A stretch of DNA of 5,983 nt from Bacteroidales bacterium GP3 (GCA_001701075.1 DAAK01000159.1:7134-13116); one strand, 5' to 3'; positions 1-5,983 are shown, counted from the first letter of the stretch. The notes: generated from the letters alone by a model not told the origin. Program-made: numbers and translations.

Positions 1-23
1 GCCCCATCTCCCACCCGCCTTCA

Positions 24-64
24 GAGACTCGGAAGTGGCTCCACACTTTTGGGTCTCATTTTTT
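24..64 (+). terminator. Intrinsic terminator of a plus-strand unit entering from the left
   Basis: The arms 24-37 and 44-57 form an uninterrupted 14-bp stem around a 6-nt loop (38-43), followed by an A and six T (59-64). Three of the pairs are G-U wobbles in plus-strand RNA and would be A-C mismatches in minus-strand RNA, so the hairpin is built for rightward transcription. No plus-strand frame has a stop codon between position 1 and the hairpin. The gene it ends therefore either stops to the left of the window or is a non-coding RNA. Confidence 0.8.
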
Positions 65-116
65 ATGCTTAATTAGCTACGCTCAAGCTAAAGTCATGAT
101 GCATATTTTTATTTCT

Positions 117-155
117 AAAAAAATAGCGACATGCAATCCGCATGCCGCCATTTTT
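117..155 (-). terminator. Intrinsic terminator of the relA-lipoprotein-DUF4301 unit
   Basis: Read on the minus strand, the arms 155-140 and 134-119 form a stem of about 16 bp with a 5-nt loop (135-139). The core is GC-rich, its outer part is A-U pairs, and the 3' side runs into a seven-base U tract (plus-strand A at 117-123). Two pairs (129-145 and 125-149) are G-U wobbles in minus-strand RNA but A-C mismatches in plus-strand RNA, so it serves leftward transcription. It starts about 23 bp past the DUF4301 stop codon, which is the expected place for the operon end. Confidence 0.85.
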
Positions 156-177
156 AATGCATTATTTGTAATATAAA

Positions 178-1704
178 TCAGCTTGGTTGATGAGTCGGGC
201 GAAGCAGGTCGTTGACTGTCTTCACAGGGTTGAAGGTCTCCACTGGCACTTCCACCATAACTGTATTCCAGTCGCTCATCGCTCCGTTCCATAGTCCAGG
301 AAGCTCAAGAGCCTTGATTTCTACACCTTCACGGCTCTTGATTGAGATAAAGCCTGTAGCTTTGTCAACATAGTCGGGAAGATTGAACTTCTCTCCCTTA
401 TAGTCTTTTGTGCATACTGCAAGGTCTACCGGATTGAAATGTGTGGCTTCCTTGAGCAGTTTCTGTGCTTCCTTATCCTTAGGATTGATCTGTGAGGACT
501 CAAGAATCTGCGGGCTTACTGTGCCATCAGGATTGTATACAAGGAACGGACCACCACCAGGTTCTCCTTCGTTCTTCACCATGCCGCAAACACGTGTTGG
601 GCGGTTGAACTTGCTGAAGAGATAGTCACGAAGTTGTTCCGGTGTCATCTCTGATGCCTTGTCGTGGGTCACACAAAGTTTATTTCGCAAGAAGTCGAGC
701 ATCTCTACCATCTCGTCGCCTGCAGGAACTCCCTTGGCCAGTTTCTCACAATACTTGTCGATCTTTGCCTTTACACCGACGAGAATGCCACCGAGGACCA
801 TCTTATATGTGATAGTAGGCTGGCGAAGTGCGTCTGGCACAAGGTTGTCGATATTTTTGATGAAGATGACGTCTGCATCGAGATCGTTGAGGTTTTCGAT
901 GAGTGCTCCGTGGCCACCGGGACGGAAGAAGAGCTCTTCATTCTCATAATATGGAGTGCCATCCATATTGGATGCCACCGTATCGGTAGATGGCTTCTGA
1001 ACACTCAGAGTAATATCATATTCTACGCCGTAGGAATGCTCCATTATTGCCTTGATTTCCTCAAGCTTAGCCTCTACGAGTGGCACATGTTCTTCAGAAA
1101 CTGTGAAATGAAGGTGTACTTTCCCGTCCTTGCCTGCTGCATACTGGGCGCCTTCCGCAAGATGCTCCTGAAGCGGAGTGCGGCTTCCACCCATCTCTTT
1201 GTGGAATTCCAAAAGAGCCTTGGGAAGTTTGCCGTAGTTGAGACCTACCTTATTGAGAAGCACGTCGACAACATCTTTGTATCTTCCCATCTTGATAAGA
1301 TTGTCAATGCTATAGCCGAACAATTGCAGGCAGAGGAAATTCAGCTTGCCGAAAAAGGCGAATTTCTCGATGTTCTCGAAAAATTTCTTCATGAAGTCGT
1401 TGTCGGGCTTATTGCTCTTGCCGTTAAGGAAAGAGAATAGATCCTTGAACATTCGGGAAGCAGCTCCACTTGCAGGTACCATTTTCATTACTTTTGCACC
1501 ACCGGCGAGATATTTCTTCCACATTTCCTCACTCTGATGGATCAGTTCTGCGGTTGGGACTGTAAGTCCGTGACCTGGTGTCACTGCTGCCTCAATCTTA
1601 AGGTATGGAAATCCTTCCTTAAGCATTACCAGTTGTTCCTCGAATTTGGCTTCTGAGATTCCCTTCTTTTTTAGGGTTTCTAAGTCTTTGGGTGTAAGAT
1701 TCAT
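178..1704 (-). CDS. DUF4301 family protein, putative UDP-sugar pyrophosphorylase-like nucleotidyltransferase
   Basis: This 508-residue protein matches the DUF4301 family as I recall it from Bacteroidota; its reaction is not established. There is no signal peptide or membrane segment, so it should be cytoplasmic. Several motifs resemble UDP-glucose and UDP-GlcNAc pyrophosphorylases: MVPASGAASRMF at 75-86 sits where those enzymes have their glycine-rich nucleotide loop; PGGHG at 262-266 resembles their PPGHGD; and DVIFIKNIDNL at 278-288 resembles their metal-binding FVSNIDNL strand. GEPGGGPF (380-387) and LELPGLWNGAM (466-476) are further glycine- or proline-rich conserved-looking segments. The family name rests on overall resemblance and the nucleotidyltransferase role is inference. 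The start is an ATG at 1704, 27 bp after the lipoprotein stop, with an A-rich upstream stretch and no clear Shine-Dalgarno. It is the last gene of the probable relA operon and is followed by a strong terminator. Confidence 0.85.
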   Translation of the reverse strand: MNLTPKDLETLKKKGISEAKFEEQLVMLKEGFPYLKIEAAVTPGHGLTVPTAELIHQSEEMWKKYLAGGAKVMKMVPASGAASRMFKDLFSFLNGKSNKPDNDFMKKFFENIEKFAFFGKLNFLCLQLFGYSIDNLIKMGRYKDVVDVLLNKVGLNYGKLPKALLEFHKEMGGSRTPLQEHLAEGAQYAAGKDGKVHLHFTVSEEHVPLVEAKLEEIKAIMEHSYGVEYDITLSVQKPSTDTVASNMDGTPYYENEELFFRPGGHGALIENLNDLDADVIFIKNIDNLVPDALRQPTITYKMVLGGILVGVKAKIDKYCEKLAKGVPAGDEMVEMLDFLRNKLCVTHDKASEMTPEQLRDYLFSKFNRPTRVCGMVKNEGEPGGGPFLVYNPDGTVSPQILESSQINPKDKEAQKLLKEATHFNPVDLAVCTKDYKGEKFNLPDYVDKATGFISIKSREGVEIKALELPGLWNGAMSDWNTVMVEVPVETFNPVKTVNDLLRPTHQPS

Positions 1705-1731
1705 GTTATTTGGATTTTAAAAAGTGTTATG

Positions 1732-2490
1732 TCAGTCTTTTTTCTTACTCTTGATTTTCTCAAGTTTGGCATTGATGATTGCTCCTTTCTTTGCCAACAT
1801 TGGAATCATGCGCTCGTCACGTGTGATTGTGGAGCGCGTTTCGTAAAGATTCCATGTAGATTCCATTACGGATTGGGATTGTTTGGGATATTTTAGTTTC
1901 CCTGTCTGTTTGTCTCCTTCAAGATAAATGATGTCAATATCATTGCCTGCATTGTCCGCTATCAGTTTAGCGCAAGAGTTGGCAGCACTATCTGAGAAAC
2001 AAACGGTGTTCAATCCAGTCATCCGATAGTTAAGAGCTTGGTCGTGAGGTACAGTCGATGTCTCTGCAGTCTGATTCCCTGCCACTACCCGGAGACGATC
2101 GAAGTGAGCGCCTCCAGAGAGAGCTGCTATCAATTCAAGTTTCTCGCTTTTGGTAAGTCTCGCTACCAGACCTGTTGACTTTAAGGGGTAGTTAGGAGCC
2201 CAGGCTCCGGCAATGTAATAACCTTCCACTTCGCGTGGATTGTCGACATAACTGAACGTATGTATCATTGCGTCAAAGCGGTTGTTGAGCACTTGAAGCT
2301 CATCGCGTATCGAGTCGGTCTGTCGCTCTATAGCCTTCAGTGAATCAGGAAGCGAAGCCTCCCATTTGTCGCGTTCAGCTTGCACACGCTCCTTAGCCTC
2401 ATTCTTCCTTTGGCATGCACATAAGGCAAATGATCCAAGGATAATGGCTGCGCAAAAACTTTTGCCTATGGTATTTAAATTATTAATCAT
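1732..2490 (-). CDS. Predicted coiled-coil lipoprotein of unknown function
   Basis: The product has 252 residues and I do not recognise a characterised family. Residues 1-25 form a lipoprotein signal: a short polar start with K10, a hydrophobic core (12-25), then a lipobox-like LCAC with the lipidated cysteine probably C26. Mature residue 2 is Q, not D, so transport to the outer membrane is possible but not shown. Residues about 28-75 are charged and heptad-like (many E, K, R, D with spaced L and I), suggesting a coiled coil. A mixed region follows with G, Y, W and two cysteines (C164, C173), then a lysine-rich tail ending KSKKKD. The ATG at 2490 is preceded by a very AT-rich leader with a tandem TTTATAA repeat (2490-2503). 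The gene lies 27 bp from relA upstream and 27 bp from the DUF4301 gene downstream, which suggests cotranscription. Its N-terminus with lipobox and coiled coil resembles small periplasmic lipoproteins generally, so function cannot be called. Confidence 0.8.
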   Translation of the reverse strand: MINNLNTIGKSFCAAIILGSFALCACQRKNEAKERVQAERDKWEASLPDSLKAIERQTDSIRDELQVLNNRFDAMIHTFSYVDNPREVEGYYIAGAWAPNYPLKSTGLVARLTKSEKLELIAALSGGAHFDRLRVVAGNQTAETSTVPHDQALNYRMTGLNTVCFSDSAANSCAKLIADNAGNDIDIIYLEGDKQTGKLKYPKQSQSVMESTWNLYETRSTITRDERMIPMLAKKGAIINAKLEKIKSKKKD

Positions 2491-2517
2491 TTATAATTTA
2501 TAATTAATCGTTGATTC

Positions 2518-4746
2518 TTAAATTCGCACTACATCTTTTACTCCCTTTACAGTCTTTATCTTCTTTATGATTGAAGAAAGCACCGTATTGTCTGAAACTC
2601 CAAGCGTCAAATAGCCTTGGAATAGGCCATCGTTTGAGTCTACCCTTATATTGCGTAGTGAAGCCTTGGTCTCCTTACTGATGATCGACGTGATATTGGC
2701 TATTATGCCTATGTCGTCCTGGCCTACGATGCGCAACTGTACCGGAAGTTCCGAGCCTCCTTTACCGCTCCATTCCACGCGTATCAGGCGATAGGGATAT
2801 CGGCCACGGATGTTTGCGGCATTCGGACAGTCTGTCTTATGTATCTTCACCATTCCGTCTGAGGAAATGAAACCGAAGACCTTGTCGCCATAAATTGGAT
2901 TGCAGCATTTTGCAAACTTGTAGCTAAGCCCTTTTATTGATTTTTCTCCAATTGTAAGCACTTCTCCAGATGATTCGTGTTCGTCTCGAATCAACTCAAA
3001 TTCTCCCGCTGTGGTGCGTTCTGTCTGGTCTTCTGGAGCTGTTGCTATTTGATAAGTGTTGATGAATTTACCCGCGTCGATCTTTCCGTCTGCTATGTCA
3101 GCAAAGAATTCATTGACATATTTGTATCCCTCTTTCTTGATGAGTTTCATCATTAAGGCCTCATCAATCTCGATCTTGCGGTTTTTGGCGCGACGCAGCA
3201 ACTCCTCCTTGCCGAGATCTGCACGGGCCTGAAGCTGCTCGTGGAGTTTCTGCCGGATCTTGTTGCGGCTCTTTGAACTCACTACAATGTTCATCCAGTC
3301 GGATTTTGGCGACTGGGTAGCAGAAGTCAGAATTTCGACCGTGTCTCCACTCTGTATCACATGGCTTATCTTGCGGTGTCGTCCGTTGACAATGGCTCCG
3401 GTGCAATGTGCTCCGACATTGGTATGGATATAGAATGCGAAGTCGAGTACTGTGGCACCTGCAGGCAACTTAAAAAGATCTCCCTTTGGTGTGAAAGCAT
3501 AGACTTCCTTTGTGTAGATGTCCATGCGGATGTCTTTCATAAGCTGCATGGGGTCATCTTTTCCGGCTTCGAGAATATCACGGATATTGTTCATCCACTG
3601 GTCGGTGGAATCTGATTTGACTCCCTTATAGCGCCAGTGGGCAGCGAGTCCCTTTTCTGCTACAAGATCCATCCTCTTGGTGCGGAACTGCACTTCGACC
3701 CATTTCGAGTCTGGGCCCATGACTGTGGCATGCAGGCTCTCATATCCATTGCTCTTAGGAATTGAGATCCAGTCACGCATACGTGCCGGGTTAGGGGTAT
3801 ACATGTCAGTGAGAATGGAATATGCAAGCCAGCAATCGCTCTTCTCCTTTTCTGGCGGTGTGTCAATGATGACGCGGATAGCGAAAAGATCGTAGATGCG
3901 ATCAAGGTCAACCTTCTGCTTTCTCATCTTAGCCCAGATGGAAGATATCGATTTAGTGCGTCCCTTAATAGAGAATGTCAGACCGGCATCTTCGAGTTTT
4001 TTCTTCACAGGAGCTATAAATTTTTCCACATAGGCATCCCTGCTGCGTTTTGTCTCGTTCAGTTTAGTGGCGATTTGCTTGTAGATTTCCCTGTTTGTAT
4101 ATTTAAGGGATAGATCTTCAAGTTCACCTTTGATTTTATATAGTCCAAGCCGGTGAGCAAGCTGGGCATACAGTACATTTGCCTCGAAGGCCATGTTGCT
4201 GACCCATTCAGTGTCGGGGTGAAGATTGATGCGACGCATCACGACGAGGTCGCGTACGATCATTATTATGATGACGCGTATATCGTCGGCGAGTGAGAGC
4301 ATAAGACCTCGGAAATTATCCTGATTCTGAAGGTTCCGTTTTGCTGAGAATTGAGCCACGGTCCCAATCCCTTTAAGCATCTCGGCCACATCAGCTCCGA
4401 AAGCCTGTTGTATTTCTTGAAGTGAGATTACTTCACCGCAGAAATCGCAGAGAAGTATTGCCTGTATTATATTTGTGTCGGCATCTATGAAATGTGTGAA
4501 TGCGTCGGCTGTCTCAAGTGCAAGGACCATACGCGGAAGTCCCTTGTCGTCGTATGCAGATTTCCCGGTAGCGCATGTCTTGTGAAGAAGCGAACGCATG
4601 ATGTGGTCAGCATCTTCAGAAAATGAAGCATCCTTTGCCACTCCTTCATAGAGGTCGCGGCAATGGCGTAGCAAGGAGAGAGGAAGTCTGGTTTCTGGGG
4701 CCTTGATTTCTTCCATAGTTCCGTCGGTTTTTTCGTCAGAAGTCAT
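2518..4746 (-). CDS. relA: RelA-type (p)ppGpp synthetase with degenerate hydrolase domain
   Basis: This long RelA/SpoT homolog (742 residues from the ATG at 4746) transfers pyrophosphate from ATP to GDP or GTP to make (p)ppGpp in the stringent response, normally on stalled ribosomes. Domains in order: HD hydrolase-like (about 25-200), synthetase (about 235-375), TGS (about 412-474), helical (about 490-560), zinc-finger-like with C613, C614, H636 and C640, and C-terminal ACT (about 667-742). The synthetase looks intact: GRTKS 262-266, D286 in YDLFAIR, NGYESLH 333-339, E351 and R355 in EVQFRT. The hydrolase site is not: the canonical HP is L75-A76, HDxxED reads CDFCGE (100-105), and DRLHN reads RDLVV (165-169). 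It should therefore make but not degrade the alarmone. A TTG at 4794 would add 16 residues but lies inside the promoter's -33 element, so I reject it. Automated annotation may call this gene bifunctional. Confidence 0.95.
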   Translation of the reverse strand: MTSDEKTDGTMEEIKAPETRLPLSLLRHCRDLYEGVAKDASFSEDADHIMRSLLHKTCATGKSAYDDKGLPRMVLALETADAFTHFIDADTNIIQAILLCDFCGEVISLQEIQQAFGADVAEMLKGIGTVAQFSAKRNLQNQDNFRGLMLSLADDIRVIIIMIVRDLVVMRRINLHPDTEWVSNMAFEANVLYAQLAHRLGLYKIKGELEDLSLKYTNREIYKQIATKLNETKRSRDAYVEKFIAPVKKKLEDAGLTFSIKGRTKSISSIWAKMRKQKVDLDRIYDLFAIRVIIDTPPEKEKSDCWLAYSILTDMYTPNPARMRDWISIPKSNGYESLHATVMGPDSKWVEVQFRTKRMDLVAEKGLAAHWRYKGVKSDSTDQWMNNIRDILEAGKDDPMQLMKDIRMDIYTKEVYAFTPKGDLFKLPAGATVLDFAFYIHTNVGAHCTGAIVNGRHRKISHVIQSGDTVEILTSATQSPKSDWMNIVVSSKSRNKIRQKLHEQLQARADLGKEELLRRAKNRKIEIDEALMMKLIKKEGYKYVNEFFADIADGKIDAGKFINTYQIATAPEDQTERTTAGEFELIRDEHESSGEVLTIGEKSIKGLSYKFAKCCNPIYGDKVFGFISSDGMVKIHKTDCPNAANIRGRYPYRLIRVEWSGKGGSELPVQLRIVGQDDIGIIANITSIISKETKASLRNIRVDSNDGLFQGYLTLGVSDNTVLSSIIKKIKTVKGVKDVVRI

Positions 4747-4763
4747 ATTGATGTCTTCAAAGA

Positions 4764-4795
4764 CAAAGTTACTAAATAAAACGAAACTACGCAAA
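4764..4795 (-). promoter_or_regulatory. Bacteroidota-type promoter of relA
   Basis: On the minus strand, TTTG (4795-4792), a 20-nt spacer and TAACTTTG (4771-4764) match the Bacteroidota housekeeping pattern of a -33 TTTG and a -7 TAnnTTTG. The ATG at 4746 lies 17 nt past the -7 box, so the mRNA leader would be short, roughly 10-13 nt. I see no Shine-Dalgarno in that leader. The promoter fills the 67-bp gap after the methyltransferase stop, so relA can be transcribed independently, although the absence of a clear terminator allows some readthrough. Confidence 0.65.
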
Positions 4796-4813
4796 AAAAA
4801 GTTGCCTTCTTTC

Positions 4814-5719
4814 TTATTTTCCTGCCATCCGTTTTATTTTATTTAAAATAGAATATGGCATCATCCTCATTGTCTTATGTCCTATAGTGGAAACTATTCG
4901 TTTTGTCTGATATTTGGCAGATGAACTGAATTTATGGAAAAATTCTACTGTAGCCATCATATTGGAGGTCATTTGCATGGCTATTTCCTGTGGATTATAG
5001 AAAGAAGAGGGGACATCTGCCTGTTTGGTTATGACTGACACTATTCTGCCTTCTTGTGTCACTGTGGTATTAACTTCTGCAAATTCCTTACATATTTCTG
5101 TGACATTCAGTTCTGTATCTTTATTCCATAGAATGAAGTTGCCATCTTTTTCCGTTATATTGAATTGATGGAATCCGCGGTATCCTTCATTCTGTGCTTC
5201 ATTCCTGAAGTGATTTAGATATAGAACCCTTCCATTCTTCAGAGCTACAAGACATTGGATGATGCCATTGAAAGGGTCTGAACAATGGTCAAGAGCATTC
5301 CGAACATGAATGAAGTCGATTGTCTGGGGTGCATACGAGCCTGTTAGGCTCTCAATCATGCCAAATTTTATTTCTGGGCGCTCTATCTTATATTTCCTAA
5401 GTATTCTATTATAGAAAGGAGCAAGCGGATCAACATAATCGACATTGATATGCTTGCCATTTATGATATTGCTGAACATATAGCTCAATGCGCACCCAAC
5501 ATCCAAGATCTTAGGATCCTCCGAATTCAAAGAAGCGATATATGAGTCTATATCAAAATTATCAAGCTTACACGACTTGTCATAAAGCGACCATCGGAAC
5601 AAGTCTTTTCTACGTCGTTTATTGCCATAATAGCTTCTCCAGAAAGCCACCTCATAAGGAATTCCGGATAGCCATCTTTGAAAATCCTTCGTCTCTTTTA
5701 TGTCTTTTTCTTGTTCCAT
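4814..5719 (-). CDS. Class I SAM-dependent methyltransferase, substrate unknown
   Basis: From the ATG at 5719 the product has 301 residues. Residues 71-80, ILDVGCALSY, form the SAM-binding motif I at the end of strand 1, although the usual GxGxG is relaxed to GCALS. VDYVDPLA (93-100) fits the acidic strand-2 motif, with D94 or D97 as ribose-hydroxyl ligand. IDFIHVRNALDHCSDP (134-149) resembles the strand-4 motif of UbiE-like enzymes, which often reads NxLxHxxDP. There is no signal peptide; the C-terminus is basic and amphipathic (about 270-301). The substrate cannot be read from sequence; sugar, lipid or small-molecule methylation are all open. The frame extends to a TTG at 5821 (335 residues), but a TAnnTTTG box at 5741-5748 lies inside that extension and favours ATG 5719, or ATG 5731 (305 residues). 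The gene is visibly AT-richer than relA, which may mean a different history. It probably forms a single-gene unit ending before the relA promoter. Confidence 0.8.
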   Translation of the reverse strand: MEQEKDIKETKDFQRWLSGIPYEVAFWRSYYGNKRRRKDLFRWSLYDKSCKLDNFDIDSYIASLNSEDPKILDVGCALSYMFSNIINGKHINVDYVDPLAPFYNRILRKYKIERPEIKFGMIESLTGSYAPQTIDFIHVRNALDHCSDPFNGIIQCLVALKNGRVLYLNHFRNEAQNEGYRGFHQFNITEKDGNFILWNKDTELNVTEICKEFAEVNTTVTQEGRIVSVITKQADVPSSFYNPQEIAMQMTSNMMATVEFFHKFSSSAKYQTKRIVSTIGHKTMRMMPYSILNKIKRMAGK

Positions 5720-5740
5720 CGTTTTTATCATATCTATCCG

Positions 5741-5773
5741 CAAATTTAATAAAAATCCCCCACATTCCCTAAA
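5741..5773 (-). promoter_or_regulatory. Probable promoter of the methyltransferase gene
   Basis: The minus strand reads TAAATTTG at 5748-5741, an exact TAnnTTTG -7 box. The -33 position is weak: TTTA at 5773-5770 with a 21-nt spacer, not TTTG. The box lies 21 nt before the ATG at 5719 and 9 nt before the ATG at 5731. The relA box-to-ATG distance is 17 nt, so 5719 is the more comfortable start. Confidence 0.4.
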
Positions 5774-5919
5774 TTTTATCCATATTTCTGATTTTAATAG
5801 ATATTTAACTGAAAATATCAATGACTCTCCGCTCTGAAGGGAATTGGTGTTACCACTTGGAAAGATTCCTTGCTCAATATTATTGTTGAATACATTAACG
5901 AACGATTATCTTCTTAAAT
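5774..5919. other. AT-rich intergenic stretch without a gene
   Basis: I find no convincing coding region here on either strand. It contains a short dyad CAATATTATTG (5874-5884) and a small TGGT/ACCA hairpin near 5846-5856, neither with a terminator-like T tract. It separates the methyltransferase promoter from the periodic array and is probably the 5' intergenic region between two units that diverge, if a rightward gene begins just past the window. Confidence 0.4.
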
Positions 5920-5969
5920 TAATAACCCTTTAAACAATTAAACTTTTTTAACGATTAAACCCATAAACT
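5920..5969. repeat. Periodic TTAAAC-like array at the right edge
   Basis: Units of the form (A/T)TAA(A)C recur with their final C at 5926, 5935, 5943, 5952, 5960 and 5968, giving spacings of 9, 8, 9, 8 and 8 bp. The clearest copies are TTTAAAC (5929-5935) and ATTAAAC (5937-5943 and 5954-5960). The last unit runs into TAAACTTTG (5964-5972), which is one base longer than a TAnnTTTG box and could be part of a rightward promoter for a gene beyond the window. The array could be a set of protein-binding sites or simply biased AT-rich sequence; the regular phase is what argues for the former. Confidence 0.35.
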
Positions 5970-5983
5970 TTGTCTTTGTTATA

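Noticed and set aside
1..14. Possible 3' end of a tRNA
   Set aside because: Thirteen or fourteen C-rich bases could fit a T-arm and acceptor strand, but the T loop and the 5' half lie outside the window, so nothing can be verified.
73..91. A 6-bp TTAGCT/AGCTAA hairpin between the two terminators
   Set aside because: It is short, has a 7-nt loop and lacks a following T tract. It is expected by chance in AT-rich sequence.
83..292. A 69-codon minus-strand frame overlapping the end of the DUF4301 gene and the terminator
   Set aside because: It starts inside the DUF4301 coding region in another frame and runs through the terminator hairpin. The translated product shows no coding character.
664..1440. 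A 258-codon open frame on the plus strand, antisense to the DUF4301 gene
   Set aside because: It lies wholly inside a well-supported gene. Its product has no recognisable domain, and no promoter box or start signal precedes it. It is best explained as a shadow of the opposite strand's codon pattern.
4747..4794. TTG-initiated extension of relA by 16 residues
   Set aside because: The codon is part of the -33 promoter element, the extension covers the -7 box, and a normal ATG lies at 4746.
5542..5772. A 76-codon plus-strand frame opposite the methyltransferase start
   Set aside because: It is antisense to a supported gene and its promoter, with no domain and no upstream signal.
5720..5821. TTG-initiated extension of the methyltransferase by 34 residues
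   Set aside because: The added segment includes an exact TAnnTTTG box and reads like translated intergenic DNA. ATG codons at 5731 and 5719 are more plausible.
1..5983. Mobile element, CRISPR array, phage-defence system or other novel multi-gene system
   Set aside because: There is no transposase, integrase, terminal inverted repeats, spaced direct repeats or defence-type domain in any plausible coding frame. The gene content looks like chromosomal housekeeping plus one accessory methyltransferase.

Overview
The window looks like ordinary chromosomal DNA of a member of the Bacteroidota, most likely order Bacteroidales. The evidence is the set of genes: a DUF4301-family protein, a second RelA-type (p)ppGpp synthetase with a dead hydrolase domain, and a small lipoprotein of Bacteroidales style. 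Two promoters carry the phylum's TAnnTTTG -7 box, and no gene has a clear Shine-Dalgarno sequence. Genus cannot be fixed from the sequence alone.

Layout: all four protein genes lie on the minus strand, so transcription runs right to left. From right to left they are a class I SAM-dependent methyltransferase (4814-5719); relA, a (p)ppGpp synthetase (2518-4746) with its own promoter in the 67-bp gap before it; a predicted coiled-coil lipoprotein (1732-2490); and a DUF4301 protein (178-1704). The gaps after relA and after the lipoprotein gene are both 27 bp with no recognisable promoter or terminator. relA, the lipoprotein gene and the DUF4301 gene therefore probably form one operon, which ends at a strong intrinsic terminator at 117-155. 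A second intrinsic terminator on the plus strand (24-64) closes a transcription unit that enters from the left, so the left edge is a convergent gene boundary. The right edge (5774-5983) has no gene. It holds an AT-rich stretch with an 8-9 bp periodic TTAAAC-like array next to a promoter-like sequence pointing rightwards.

Function: relA should make (p)ppGpp during amino-acid starvation. It probably works beside a separate bifunctional Rel/SpoT that supplies hydrolysis, because its own HD site has lost almost every catalytic residue. The DUF4301 protein carries motifs resembling UDP-sugar pyrophosphorylases, which suggests a nucleotidyltransferase-like fold. The lipoprotein has no recognised function. 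The methyltransferase is a separate, AT-richer gene of unknown substrate.

I saw no mobile element, CRISPR array, complete tRNA or rRNA. The least explained items are the relA-lipoprotein-DUF4301 grouping, the possible sugar-nucleotide chemistry of DUF4301, and the periodic array at the right edge.
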